This document shows, piece by piece, positions 35,092-44,186 of a stretch of DNA of 64,000 nucleotides. The stretch comes from Nitrospira sp. (GTDB lineage Bacteria > Nitrospirota > Nitrospiria > Nitrospirales > Nitrospiraceae). The notes under the pieces are model-generated. The model had not been told where the DNA came from. It did no database searches and worked only from the letters and a program-made list of their open reading frames with translations. Each line of letters starts with the position of its first letter. Position 1 is the first letter of the stretch. The stretch covers positions 124,001 through 188,000 of the forward strand of contig JACOEK010000002.1 of assembly GCA_024998595.1 (NCBI GenBank). The letters are read 5' to 3'. A program made the translations under genes and the position numbers.

Positions 35092-35187
35092 ATGGCGAGT
35101 GTCCTCAAGAAACGCCGGAAGAAGATGCGCAAGCACAAGTATAAAAAGTTGCGCCGGCGTCAGAAATTCTTGCGTCGCAAGAGCTGA
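35092..35187 (+). CDS. AURKAIP1/COX24-domain small ribosomal protein (bS22-like)
   Basis: A 31-residue, extremely basic protein. It starts MASVLKKRRKKMRKHKYKK and ends RRKS; about 20 of 31 residues are Lys, Arg or His. The pattern matches the short bacterial AURKAIP1/COX24 (mS38) family, found as bS22 on mycobacterial small ribosomal subunits. TTGGAG stands about 9 nt before the ATG and a promoter-like element precedes it. The gene is far below usual size cut-offs and easily missed. The next gene starts 31 bp later. Confidence 0.85.
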   Translation: MASVLKKRRKKMRKHKYKKLRRRQKFLRRKS

Positions 35188-35218
35188 GCCCATCACGACA
35201 TAATGGACGGAGGGATCC

Positions 35219-35437
35219 GTGCCCGAAGGAAAAAAAGTTCGCATCCGCGTTCGAACGGTGAACTGTATCTACGTCGGGGATTTCCTTATCCCGCCCATGC
35301 GTAATCGTGTGTCCGATGCGATCAATGAAGAGCAGCGGCTGTTCATCAGCCTGACTGACGTGTTGATCAATGACAAGGATCGGTCGGACTTCGTGGCGAT
35401 CAACAAGAACCTGATCGAGTCGATCGCTCAGCTCTAG
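35219..35437 (+). CDS. Small conserved protein of unknown function (DUF6812-like)
   Basis: 72 residues from GTG 35219, with GGAGGG 5-8 nt upstream. The sequence has alternating strands (VRIRVRTVNCIYVGDFLIPP) and a polar C-terminal part ending in a short helix; it looks like a compact beta-rich fold, soluble and cytoplasmic (no signal). It is probably co-transcribed with the bS22-like gene. I recall similar short proteins in Nitrospirota, but I cannot assign a role. Confidence 0.7.
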   Translation: MPEGKKVRIRVRTVNCIYVGDFLIPPMRNRVSDAINEEQRLFISLTDVLINDKDRSDFVAINKNLIESIAQL

Positions 35438-35539
35438 CACGCTCTCACCTCATCACGAAGGTCATGCCGTCGTCGTATCGCCCCCGCAACCGGCGATACG
35501 CTACACGCTTGCCTCCCTGAAACAATTGTCGTAACACCG

Positions 35540-37270
35540 ATGTTCTCGTTTAAGCGATTCTATCCCTTCCTCAAGCCCTACGTCCCTCGAATGATGGCGG
35601 CTGCCGTCATGGTCATGGCGGTTGCCGCCATCAACCTTGCGCTCCTCCGCCTAGGCGGCACCCTGTGGGACGTCATCACCGTCCAGCACGATGCCGCGCG
35701 CATGACAGAAATGATCCTGCTGTTGTTGGGCTTGGTCTTGATCCAAGGGTTATGTTCGATGGGACATAGTTACCTCACCGCCTGGGTCTCCCAACGGGTG
35801 ATGGCCGATTTCCGGATCCATCTCTTCGCGCATCTCGAGACGCTGTCAGTCAACTTCTTCTCGAAGCGCCGAACCGGCGAATTGATGTCCCGCCTCATGA
35901 ACGATGTCACCGTCATCCAAAATGTCGTAACCGATACGCCCATCGACGCCGCTAAGCAAATCGTCACCTTCATCGGCGGTGCGGGCTTCCTGTTCGCCAT
36001 GAACTGGCAACTCTGCCTGCTCATTCTGGTGCTGCTCCCGATGCTGGTCGTCGTGGCCAAACTGTTCGGGCGGCGACTCCGGGCGCTGTCTACCAAAATC
36101 CAGGACCAAACCGCCTCCGTCAGCACGCTGGTGGAAGAAGTCATTGCAGGGATCCGCGTCGTGAAATCCTTCGTCCAAACGAAACGGGAAGAAGAACGGT
36201 TCGTGGCCCAGGTCCAGTCCGCGATGGAGCTGTCACTGCGCCGCGCCACCATCATGGCCTGGTTCGTGCCGACGATCATCTTCGTCACCTTTGCCGCCGC
36301 CGCCCTCGTCTTGTGGTACGGCGGCCGCCAGGTCATCGACGGCTCAGTCTCCCCCGGCGACCTGTTTGCCTTTGTCCTGTTTGCCGGCATTCTGATCGGA
36401 CCGTTCGGATCGGCCGCCCGCGTCTTTGCGCAAATCAAAGAAGCCCAAGGGGCCATGCAACGCGTGTTCGAAATCCTTGATACCCACGCCGAAATTGCGG
36501 ACGCGCCTGGCGCAATTGAACTGCCGGCGGTGCGCGGGCACGTGCGCGCGGAAAATCTGAGCTTCGCCTACGACCCCCGGCAACCCGTGCTCTCGGACGT
36601 GTCGTTCGAAGCCAAGCCCGGCGAACTCATTGCGATCGTGGGCCCCACCGGCTCCGGCAAAACGACGATCATGAACCTCTTGCATCGATTCTATGATCCG
36701 ACCTCGGGACGGCTCACCATAGACGGCCATGACGTCAAGGATGTGCGACTCGATAGTCTCTATCGGCAGATCGCGCTGGTGCCCCAGGATACGATTCTCT
36801 TCGGCGGCCCTATCCGCGATAACATTCGCTATGGACGCGAGGATGCCACCGAGGAGGAAATCGTTGCCGCCAGCACAGCAGCCCATGCCCATGAGTTCAT
36901 CGTGGGATTCCCGGATGGTTATCAGACCATCGTCGGAGAAAAAGGCATCAACTTGTCCGGCGGCCAACGGCAACGCGTCGCGATTGCGCGAGCGATCCTC
37001 AAGAACCCCCGCATTCTTCTGCTCGATGAAGCCACGTCCGCCCTTGATACCGAATCGGAGCGATTGGTCCAAGAAGCCCTGGAACGTCTCATGGTCAATC
37101 GCACCACCTTCGTCGTCGCCCATCGGCTCAGCACGATTCAGCGCGCCGACCGGATTCTAGTGCTGAACAAAGGCAAGATTGTGGAATCGGGCACCCATGC
37201 TGCCCTGCTGGAACAACAGGGGCTGTATCACTACCTCTATACGCTGCGACTCAGCGAACTCCCGGTATAA
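35540..37270 (+). CDS. ABC exporter half-transporter, MsbA-like
   Basis: 576 residues: six membrane helices in the first 310, then the nucleotide-binding domain with Walker A GPTGSGKTT, signature LSGGQRQRVAIARA, Walker B ILLLDEATSALD and the H-loop VAHRLSTI. The fusion of membrane and ATPase parts in one chain, acting as a homodimer, is typical of MsbA and multidrug/lipid exporters. Substrate is not evident; lipid A-core flipping is one option for a Gram-negative cell. It is followed by a phosphoesterase gene after 17 bp. Confidence 0.9.
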   Translation: MFSFKRFYPFLKPYVPRMMAAAVMVMAVAAINLALLRLGGTLWDVITVQHDAARMTEMILLLLGLVLIQGLCSMGHSYLTAWVSQRVMADFRIHLFAHLETLSVNFFSKRRTGELMSRLMNDVTVIQNVVTDTPIDAAKQIVTFIGGAGFLFAMNWQLCLLILVLLPMLVVVAKLFGRRLRALSTKIQDQTASVSTLVEEVIAGIRVVKSFVQTKREEERFVAQVQSAMELSLRRATIMAWFVPTIIFVTFAAAALVLWYGGRQVIDGSVSPGDLFAFVLFAGILIGPFGSAARVFAQIKEAQGAMQRVFEILDTHAEIADAPGAIELPAVRGHVRAENLSFAYDPRQPVLSDVSFEAKPGELIAIVGPTGSGKTTIMNLLHRFYDPTSGRLTIDGHDVKDVRLDSLYRQIALVPQDTILFGGPIRDNIRYGREDATEEEIVAASTAAHAHEFIVGFPDGYQTIVGEKGINLSGGQRQRVAIARAILKNPRILLLDEATSALDTESERLVQEALERLMVNRTTFVVAHRLSTIQRADRILVLNKGKIVESGTHAALLEQQGLYHYLYTLRLSELPV

Positions 37271-37287
37271 TAAATCCGGAGACCCTG

Positions 37288-38160
37288 ATGAACAGGCCAG
37301 TCCTCACGCTCGCCTTAGCCGCACTCTTTCTCGCCTGGACCGATCCTGGTTCAACTCAGCCTCCGTTGCCCAAACCCGACCATGTGGTGATCGTCATTGA
37401 GGAGAACCATGCCTTTGGCCAGGTCATCGATTCACCTGCCGCCCCGTATTTGAATGCGCTGGCGCGCAAAGGCGCGTTGCTGACCCATTCCTATGCCGTG
37501 ACCCATCCGAGCCAGCCGAACTACATCGCACTCTTCGCCGGCACCCTCGAAGGCGTCAATGGGAACACCTGCCCGACGTCGCTGACGGCTCCGAACCTGT
37601 CCAGCACACTGGCCCAGGCCGGACACACGTTCATCGGATATGCGGAGGATCTGCCTGCCGTGGGCGCCGTCGACTGCATCGCAGGCGCCTATGCACGCAA
37701 ACATAACCCGTGGGTGAATTGGCAATCCTCCGCTTTCAATACGGTCCCGGCTCAGCAGAATCGGCCGTTGACCGATTTCCCAACGGATTTCAACACCCTG
37801 CCGACCGTCAGCATCATCGTACCCAATCAACAAAACGATATGCATGACGGCCAGGATCCCGACCGCATCCAACGCGCAGACAAATGGCTCCAGGCCCGCC
37901 TCGAGCGTTACGTGGACTGGGCACAAACGCACAACAGTCTGTTGATCATTACGTGGGACGAGGACAACGGAAAATCAGAGAACCATATCCCCACCATTCT
38001 CGTGGGACCGATGGTGCGGGCAGGACGGTACGGGGAATCGACGAATCACTATGGAGTGTTACGGACGATCACAGACATGTATGGGGCACAACCCGTAGGG
38101 CTCAGCCGACAGGCCGCTCCCCTCACGACGATGTGGGCAGCGCCAAAACTCACACCGTAG
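37288..38160 (+). CDS. Exported phosphoesterase (acid phosphatase/phospholipase C-like)
   Basis: 290 residues with a Sec signal (LTLALAALFLAWTDPGSTQ). Phosphoesterase-family motifs are HVVIVIEENHAFGQVI at the start, YAVTHPSQPNYIALFAG in the middle (with the likely catalytic Ser/Thr region), NQQNDMHDG and ITWDEDNG with metal-binding Asp/Glu. These match the PF04185 group, which includes phospholipase C and acid phosphatases. The substrate is unknown. It follows the ABC exporter by 17 bp and overlaps the convergent Ca2+-ATPase tail by 11 bp. Confidence 0.85.
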   Translation: MNRPVLTLALAALFLAWTDPGSTQPPLPKPDHVVIVIEENHAFGQVIDSPAAPYLNALARKGALLTHSYAVTHPSQPNYIALFAGTLEGVNGNTCPTSLTAPNLSSTLAQAGHTFIGYAEDLPAVGAVDCIAGAYARKHNPWVNWQSSAFNTVPAQQNRPLTDFPTDFNTLPTVSIIVPNQQNDMHDGQDPDRIQRADKWLQARLERYVDWAQTHNSLLIITWDEDNGKSENHIPTILVGPMVRAGRYGESTNHYGVLRTITDMYGAQPVGLSRQAAPLTTMWAAPKLTP

Positions 38161-40870
38161 ATCCACGCGGAGGCCCGCTTCGCGCCCGACTCCAGGCCTT
38201 CCACAGTTCCATCACCAAGAACGGCAGCAGGCCGAACCCCGCTATCAGCCACCATTCCTCGGCCCGCAGTGGAACCACACGAAAAATCTCCTGACCCCAA
38301 GGGCTCAACACGATCCCCGCCTGCAGAAGGGCGGAGATGAACACAGCGGCCACCAGCATCCGATTGGTGGCGACCCCGATCTGAAACAGCGAGAAGCGGT
38401 CGTGGCGGCAGGTAAACGCGTGGAGGAACTGCACCAACACCAACGTCGTAAAGGTCATGGTACGCGCGAACGTGACCTCGTCGTTCATGATCGACAGGGC
38501 GATACCGAACACCGCCAAGGTTGCCGCAGCCATCACAACCCCTTGAACACAGACCGTGATAAACCGTCGGCGATCCAGGAGCGGCGCCTGCGGGTCACGC
38601 GGCGGACGCGTCATCACATCGGGATCCTTCGGATCGACGGCCAAGGCGAGCGCGGGAAACCCGTCGGTGACCAGGTTGATCCAGAGAATGTGGATCGGTA
38701 GGAGCGGCAACGGCCAGCCTAACAACGTACTTCCCAGCATCACCAGCACTTCACTCAGATTGCACGACAGCAGGTACTGCACAGCCTTGCGAATGTTCTC
38801 GTAAATGCAGCGGCCCTCCTCAACGGCGGCGGCGATGGAAGCAAAGTTGTCGTCGGTCACCACCATGTCCGACGCGTCCTTCGTCACATCCGTCCCCGTC
38901 ATACCCATCGCGATCCCGATATCCGCCTCCCGCACCGCCGGGGCATCGTTCACGCCGTCGCCCGTCATCGCCACCACCGCGCCTTGCGCGCGCCAAGCCC
39001 TGACGATACGAAGCTTGTGCTCAGCCGAGACCCGCGCGTAGACAGACACATCACGCACGCGTGCCGCCAACTCCGCATCGGTCAACCCGTTCAACTCCAG
39101 GCCGGAGAGAGCCTGCGTCGAGCCACTCGCAAAACCCGCTTCACGGCCGATGGCCAGGGCGGTTTCCTTATGGTCCCCGGTAATCATCACGGTCTTGATT
39201 CCCGCAGACCGGCAACGCTCGACCGCCTGCTTAGCTTCCGGACGTAAGGGGTCCTTCATCGCCGCCAATCCGAGGAACACCAATTCCCGCTCGATCCCTT
39301 CCGACTCAAACGTGGCCGGCTCAGGATCGAGCACCCGCCGCGCCAACGCGACGACCCGGAGGGCCTGCCGGGCGAACTCCTGATTGAGCGACATAATTGA
39401 ATGGCGCGTCGCATCAGAGAGCGGCACGACCTCTCCCGCTCTCGTCATATACCAGTCGCACCGCCCAAGCAGGACATCCGGCGCGCCCTTCACGTAGGCC
39501 ACGGCACGTCCTTCCGATCGGCGGATCATGGTCATCATCTTGCGTTCGGAGTCGAACGGAATTTCTCCCACGAGAGGGTGCGCACCTTCGAGCTCTTCCT
39601 TCCGCCACCCGGCCTTGCCACCGGCCACCAGCAACGCACCCTCCGTAGGGTCACCCACCACCGTCCAGCCGGCCTCTGTCGCTCGAAGCGAGGAGCCGTT
39701 GCACAACAAGGCACTCCACAAGAGGTCTCGCAACCCTCCCGCGCGGGAATCGCCGCCGATGACCTCGCCCTCCGGCGCGTATCCATCCCCGGTCACATGA
39801 CACACGAGCCCATCGATGGCTAAGCCTGTGACCGTCATTTCATTCTTGGTCAAGGTGCCGGTCTTGTCCGTGCAGATCACCGTCGCAGCGCCCAAGGTTT
39901 CAACGGCCGGCAGCCGGCGGATCAACGCATGGCGGCTCACCATGCGCATCACGCCCAAAGCCAGGGTCGTCGTCACGATGGCCGGCAGCCCTTCCGGAAT
40001 GGCCGCCACGGCCAGACTCACGGCCGTCAAAAACATATCGAACACCGGCTCGCCTCGCCACAGGCCAAGCGCGAATACCACGACGACGATCCCGAGCGAG
40101 AGCCACAGCAACACATGGCCAAACTGCTCCAATCGCCGCTGAAGCGGTGTCGGCTCTACCGCCACGGTGATCATCAACGTCGCAATACGCCCCAGCTCAG
40201 TGCCACTGCCGGTGGCGACGATAACGGCGCGCCCTTTGCCTCCGGACACGGTCGTGCCCATGAACAGCATGTTTCGCTGATCGGCCAGGGGCACATCGTT
40301 GTCGGCCAAGACCAGGCTGTTTTTGTCGACAGGTGTGGACTCCCCCGTCAGCGCCGCTTCCTGAGTACGGAAGGCAGCGGCCTGGATGAGTCGTGCATCC
40401 GCCGGAACACGGTCTCCCGCCTCCACATCGATGATGTCGCCGGGGACCAGCTCCGTTGAAGACAGGGTTCGCCGCTCACCCTCCCGCATCACCCGGGCAT
40501 AGGTGACCGCCAATGTCTTGAGTGCCGCCAGCGACTGCTCCGCGCGATATTCCTGCACGAATCCCAGCAACCCGTTCAGCAGCACAATGGCGAGAATAGC
40601 CCCGGCATCGACCCACTCGCCGAGCAGGCCTGACACGAGGGCGGCGCCGATCAGCACCCAGACAATCAGGCTGCTGAATTGCGCACCGAGGATATGCCAG
40701 GGCGAAGGCGGCGCAGCCTCAGGCAACTCATTGCGACCATGGGTGGATAAACGGCGCGCCGCTTCATCTTCATCCAGCCCTTGCCCCGGAAGGACGCCCA
40801 ACTCGCGGCCGATTTCCTCCGTGGACCGTGCGTACCATCGAACCTGACTCTGCTGTCGCTCTTCGACCAT
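38150..40870 (-). CDS. P-type ATPase, Ca2+-transporting type (IIA-like)
   Basis: 906 residues. The phosphorylated Asp lies in CTDKTGTLTKNEM, the actuator loop is LTGESTPVDK and the hinge is MTGDGVNDAPAV. Residues that bind calcium in SERCA pumps are present: Glu in IPEGLPAIVTT (M4), Asn and Glu in CNLSEVLVML (M5), and Asn/Thr/Asp in NLVTDGFPALAL (M6). Calcium export from the cytoplasm is therefore the best guess. It stands alone, on the - strand, with about 290 bp without a gene before the next start. Confidence 0.88.
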   Translation of the reverse strand: MVEERQQSQVRWYARSTEEIGRELGVLPGQGLDEDEAARRLSTHGRNELPEAAPPSPWHILGAQFSSLIVWVLIGAALVSGLLGEWVDAGAILAIVLLNGLLGFVQEYRAEQSLAALKTLAVTYARVMREGERRTLSSTELVPGDIIDVEAGDRVPADARLIQAAAFRTQEAALTGESTPVDKNSLVLADNDVPLADQRNMLFMGTTVSGGKGRAVIVATGSGTELGRIATLMITVAVEPTPLQRRLEQFGHVLLWLSLGIVVVVFALGLWRGEPVFDMFLTAVSLAVAAIPEGLPAIVTTTLALGVMRMVSRHALIRRLPAVETLGAATVICTDKTGTLTKNEMTVTGLAIDGLVCHVTGDGYAPEGEVIGGDSRAGGLRDLLWSALLCNGSSLRATEAGWTVVGDPTEGALLVAGGKAGWRKEELEGAHPLVGEIPFDSERKMMTMIRRSEGRAVAYVKGAPDVLLGRCDWYMTRAGEVVPLSDATRHSIMSLNQEFARQALRVVALARRVLDPEPATFESEGIERELVFLGLAAMKDPLRPEAKQAVERCRSAGIKTVMITGDHKETALAIGREAGFASGSTQALSGLELNGLTDAELAARVRDVSVYARVSAEHKLRIVRAWRAQGAVVAMTGDGVNDAPAVREADIGIAMGMTGTDVTKDASDMVVTDDNFASIAAAVEEGRCIYENIRKAVQYLLSCNLSEVLVMLGSTLLGWPLPLLPIHILWINLVTDGFPALALAVDPKDPDVMTRPPRDPQAPLLDRRRFITVCVQGVVMAAATLAVFGIALSIMNDEVTFARTMTFTTLVLVQFLHAFTCRHDRFSLFQIGVATNRMLVAAVFISALLQAGIVLSPWGQEIFRVVPLRAEEWWLIAGFGLLPFLVMELWKAWSRARSGPPRGSTV

Positions 40871-41160
40871 GCCTTCCGATCTCTTCTGCTTCCCCTGGGG
40901 GACGAATGCTTAGCGACAAGCCCCGCCACGAGCAGCCATCCTAAGCACTTCAATTTGCTGGGAAAACGGTCTTTCTTGCCTTCGGCCGCCCAGGGTCAGG
41001 GCGAAAATTTCTGTTGCTCCACCACCGAGGGGCTCAATCCCGGCGCAAACCAGCCGATACAGTATCCACGAAGGACGGAGAGTGGCCCTGAAGGGGGCAT
41101 CATTCCTGTGGTAGGAACGGCCGTCGCTTGAAGCTGTGGATTGCGTAGGATTGGTGAACT

Positions 41161-41613
41161 ATGACACGTTCCTCCTGGTCGTCTTCGAGCCCGCTTCCTG
41201 ATAACCTTCGTCACAGCCTGAAGGACCTTCGTCACGGCCTCCTCGGTCTGCACAAATCTCTGATCGTCTCCGAACAGCTCACGTATGAACGCATTTACGG
41301 GCGCATCTCCTCAGCCGGGCAGCTTTTGCAGCTCGTCATGAACGACCCCTGGTTCGCCTGGCTCCATCCCTTGTCGCATCTCGTCGTTCGGATCGATGTC
41401 GTGCTGGAAGATCACGAGGACACGACGATCGAAACCGCGCAGGACCTGCTGATGGAAGCTCGCCACATGCTGCGCCCTTCCGAAGAAGGCGATGGGTTCG
41501 AACGCAGCTACTATGAGGCTCTGCAACGGACCCCGGACGTCGTGCTGGCCCATGCCAGCGTCAAAAAACTCCTCAGCACCGCTGCCACGGCCGCCTCCGC
41601 GGCCGCAGCCTGA
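41161..41613 (+). CDS. Uncharacterised small soluble protein
   Basis: 150 residues, mostly helical by composition (LRHSLKDLRHGLLGLHKSLIVSEQLTYE), with a cluster of Trp/His (WFAWLHPLSHLVVRID) and an Ala-rich C-terminus. No signal peptide or recognised motif. GGTGA precedes the ATG at close range. The gene stands between the Ca2+-ATPase (divergent, 290 bp) and a convergent exported protein (18 bp). Coding potential looks real from length and codon use. Function unknown. Confidence 0.6.
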   Translation: MTRSSWSSSSPLPDNLRHSLKDLRHGLLGLHKSLIVSEQLTYERIYGRISSAGQLLQLVMNDPWFAWLHPLSHLVVRIDVVLEDHEDTTIETAQDLLMEARHMLRPSEEGDGFERSYYEALQRTPDVVLAHASVKKLLSTAATAASAAAA

Positions 41614-41631
41614 CCGCCTGGACCGTCTCGA

Positions 41632-42249
41632 TCAGAAGAGCGGGTGGTGCGGGGAGGAAGAGAAAGGCGCCGAGCGCGGCGCGTCACCTCGATTTCCCAG
41701 AAACCGCCACCCGTGCTTGTCCTGCACGAGATAATGCACCTCCTGAAACCAGCTATCCAGCGTGACGCGGGCGCCTGATTGCACGTCGGCGCCATAGAGG
41801 CCACCGGTGCAAGTCAGTTCGACGCGCAGCCCCTCCCCGGCGCGTACGATCTTCATCTCGGAAAAGAGATGCGTCGAGGACAAGGTTCGATAGTGCTCGA
41901 ACACCTCGCCCCAGATGCGTTCGACATCCCCCACGTGCAGGCCGTGATAATTGTAGCCCGGCGCATAAAACTGCATCAGTGCGGCGAGCTCCTGCTTCTC
42001 CAACGCACGCTCCGCGCGATCAAATGCCGCCAGTACTTCCTGCACCGTGGGATCGGCTCGAATGGCCTTCGCTCCGGTGAGAGTCCCACTCTCGCGCGTC
42101 ACGGTCATCTCAGGAAGCACGTGCACCACCGCCTGAGCCGGCCCCGCCGCTTGTGCCGTCACCGCCGCAACCCATAAACAGAGGGCCGGTCGCAACCAGC
42201 CACCGGCGCGTTGCCGCTCCCTGAGCTCCTTGGCGTATCGTTCGTGCAT
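41632..42249 (-). CDS. Exported SnoaL/DUF4440-like protein of unknown function
   Basis: 205 residues from ATG 42249 (GAGAGGAG upstream). A basic N-terminus and a hydrophobic stretch (LCLWVAAVTAQAAGPAQA) look like a signal peptide. The mature part has VQEVLAAFDRAERALEKQELAALMQFYAPGYNYHG and later VHYLVQDKHGWRFLG, the pattern of NTF2-like/SnoaL folds often annotated as nuclear transport factor 2 family. A small ligand-binding or catalytic pocket is possible. The promoter should lie in the 345 bp divergent gap before the TPR gene. Confidence 0.65.
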   Translation of the reverse strand: MHERYAKELRERQRAGGWLRPALCLWVAAVTAQAAGPAQAVVHVLPEMTVTRESGTLTGAKAIRADPTVQEVLAAFDRAERALEKQELAALMQFYAPGYNYHGLHVGDVERIWGEVFEHYRTLSSTHLFSEMKIVRAGEGLRVELTCTGGLYGADVQSGARVTLDSWFQEVHYLVQDKHGWRFLGNRGDAPRSAPFSSSPHHPLF

Positions 42250-42420
42250 CGTCACTCCTCTCGTCGCAGAATCGGCTGGCCATTTCCCCTGATAGGAATA
42301 CATCCTTATGGAACACTATGCAAAGCCGGTACCTTCAACGGTTGATAGTGGCGTCGCAACATGCCCCGATGATCCCCCGTCGAGGGCGGCTCTGCTGCCG
42401 TCATAGGCGACAGACCTCTC

Positions 42421-42450
42421 TGACTCCTGTGGCACGACGCCACAGGATCA
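42421..42450. repeat. Long perfect hairpin in the divergent intergenic region
   Basis: TCCTGTGGC (42425-42433) and GCCACAGGA (42439-42447) pair over 9 bp with a 5-base loop; TGA/TCA at the ends add 3 more pairs past one bulged C. It has no T-run on either side and lies between divergent genes, so it is more likely an operator or mRNA leader structure than a terminator. Confidence 0.6.
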
Positions 42451-42519
42451 GGCCCCTTCACGACACATCACCGACGATGATTCTCCAACCACGCAGGACG
42501 TTGATTTCGTGCTTTTGCT

Positions 42520-42547
42520 TTGGCCCGCGATGAGTGAACGTTAGACT
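42520..42547 (+). promoter_or_regulatory. Candidate promoter of the TPR-protein gene
   Basis: TTGGCC (42520-42525), 16 bp spacer, TAGACT (42542-42547). It lies 47 bp before ATG 42595, whose ribosome site is AAGGAG. A modest match. Confidence 0.4.
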
Positions 42548-42594
42548 ACAGTCACGACGGAGTCATCCTGCAGAGACAGAAACAAGGAGCGGTC

Positions 42595-43584
42595 ATGCCA
42601 TCGTCGACGAAATTGCTACTCGCAAGCCTCTTCAGTTGCACTCTCGTGATGACCGGAGCCGTACGTGCTGAGGACCGCCCCCAGCAGGCGAGCGTCGCTC
42701 TCATCGACAAGACCTGGGCAGTGAATCTAGACATTCCCGGTTACCGCGTTCTAGCGGATGGCGTCAAGCCGGACAGTCGGCGCTACTTTCTCGCTACCAA
42801 CGACACCACCGCGATGGATCTCTCCATCACGCTGGAAGCGGTCTCCGGACAGGCCACGGAACAAGGCTGTCTCACTCATATGCAAGCCATCGCACGGATC
42901 GCTGCCGCGCCATTCGACGCAGGCCCCACACGTACTGAGCTCCAGGACCTATCCGTATTCGAATATCTGTTCCATGAAACCGGCGGCCAGCGGGCAGATC
43001 ATCTTCACCTCTTTGCCTGTACGATCAGAGAAAATGTCTACACTGACATCCATCTCTCACAAAGCGGCGCCAAAACCGGAGACGGTGCGCAACTGCGAAA
43101 GGTGCTGGAAAGCCTCACGATCGTCGCCGCGGCCAAGGCCGGCAGTTTGGATCACTTTCGAGCAGGGAGCGCGCCTTATGTCCAAGGACAATACAAACAG
43201 GCGATCCCGTATTATGAACAGGCGGTCGCCCTCGAACGGGCGAATCCCGTACTGACCAAACCACTCTGGCGTCTTCTCATCCATAACCTGGGCGTCGCCT
43301 ATCGCCGAACCGGCGACCTTGCGCGGGCCAAGACGATCATCGACTATGGGCTCTCGCAAGACCCGGCGAATCCGTTTTTTCATTACGATCTCGCCCGCAC
43401 CTATGCCGGGATGAACGAGCGAGAAAGGACGATGCAATCTCTTCACGACGCCTTCTTGCACTTCCGCCTGAGTAACGAGCGTGACCCCATTCCGGACCCC
43501 AGACAGGATGTGTCCTTCGGGCGCTTCATGCTGGATCCTGTATTTAGAACGTTAACGGAATCCCTCATGCAGCCCGCCATCTAA
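42595..43584 (+). CDS. Exported TPR-containing protein of unknown function
   Basis: 329 residues. A Sec signal (STKLLLASLFSCTLVMTGAVRA) is followed by a beta-rich domain of about 150 residues and then two or three tetratricopeptide repeats (about 195-295; YVQGQYKQAIPYYEQAVALE and HNLGVAYRRTGDLARAKTII). TPRs bind partner proteins, so a periplasmic scaffold is plausible. AAGGAG precedes the ATG. A PilZ gene follows after 48 bp on the same strand. No specific function can be given. Confidence 0.75.
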   Translation: MPSSTKLLLASLFSCTLVMTGAVRAEDRPQQASVALIDKTWAVNLDIPGYRVLADGVKPDSRRYFLATNDTTAMDLSITLEAVSGQATEQGCLTHMQAIARIAAAPFDAGPTRTELQDLSVFEYLFHETGGQRADHLHLFACTIRENVYTDIHLSQSGAKTGDGAQLRKVLESLTIVAAAKAGSLDHFRAGSAPYVQGQYKQAIPYYEQAVALERANPVLTKPLWRLLIHNLGVAYRRTGDLARAKTIIDYGLSQDPANPFFHYDLARTYAGMNERERTMQSLHDAFLHFRLSNERDPIPDPRQDVSFGRFMLDPVFRTLTESLMQPAI

Positions 43585-43632
43585 TGAGTGGGTGGAGCAA
43601 GCCAGACCGGCCGACCATGGAAGGACCGAGTG

Positions 43633-44001
43633 ATGTCAAAACGTAAGAACAGGCGAGTGGAGATGAATCGACCGATCGATGTGCAGGGCTCCCGTGGGAC
43701 CAGTCAGGGCGTGGTGCGAGATTTTTCTCCCGGCGGATGCAAGATTCAACAGACTGCCGCCAAGGTGCACTGCGGAATGCGATTGACGTTGCGGATCTCG
43801 CTCCCCGATCGCATCGAGCCCATCGAGATCAAGCCAGCCGTCGTCACCTGGACAAGCCAGGATGCCTTCGGGGTGGAATTCCTGGCACTCTCGGCAGAGA
43901 CGCGGAGCCGGGTGAAACTCGTCTACGACCTTCTTCTGGACGCTCAGTCGACGGCGGAATCGGAGCGCGTCATCTCTCTTGCCGGCGTCTCCTGGCAATA
44001 A
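43633..44001 (+). CDS. PilZ-domain protein, putative c-di-GMP binder
   Basis: 122 residues from ATG 43633 (GGAAGGACC upstream). The PilZ signature is present: RKNRRVEMN at the start (R-x3-R type) and VRDFSPGGCKI (D-x-S-x2-G). Later strands are VVTWTSQDAFGVEFLAL. PilZ domains bind cyclic di-GMP and then alter motility, polysaccharide or other outputs. Here it is a single-domain protein with no effector, so it would act through a partner. It follows the TPR gene. Confidence 0.85.
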   Translation: MSKRKNRRVEMNRPIDVQGSRGTSQGVVRDFSPGGCKIQQTAAKVHCGMRLTLRISLPDRIEPIEIKPAVVTWTSQDAFGVEFLALSAETRSRVKLVYDLLLDAQSTAESERVISLAGVSWQ

Positions 44002-44186
44002 GTCTCTCTCCCGCGCGATCACACACCTGCCCGTCCCTTGAGACCTGCCGCATCCCACGTATTGCCCACATTGGCGCGATCCTTCGCCGACGGCTACGCG
44101 ACCAAGAAGTCTGCGCAGGGCAAGCGATGGAGAGCTATTCTCACAGGAGGCCGCCCGAACGGGTCGGGCCGGTGATGGGGGGGTCT

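Noticed and set aside
36344-37123. 259-codon open frame antisense to the ABC transporter
   Set aside because: Antisense to Walker and signature motifs of a clear ABC ATPase.
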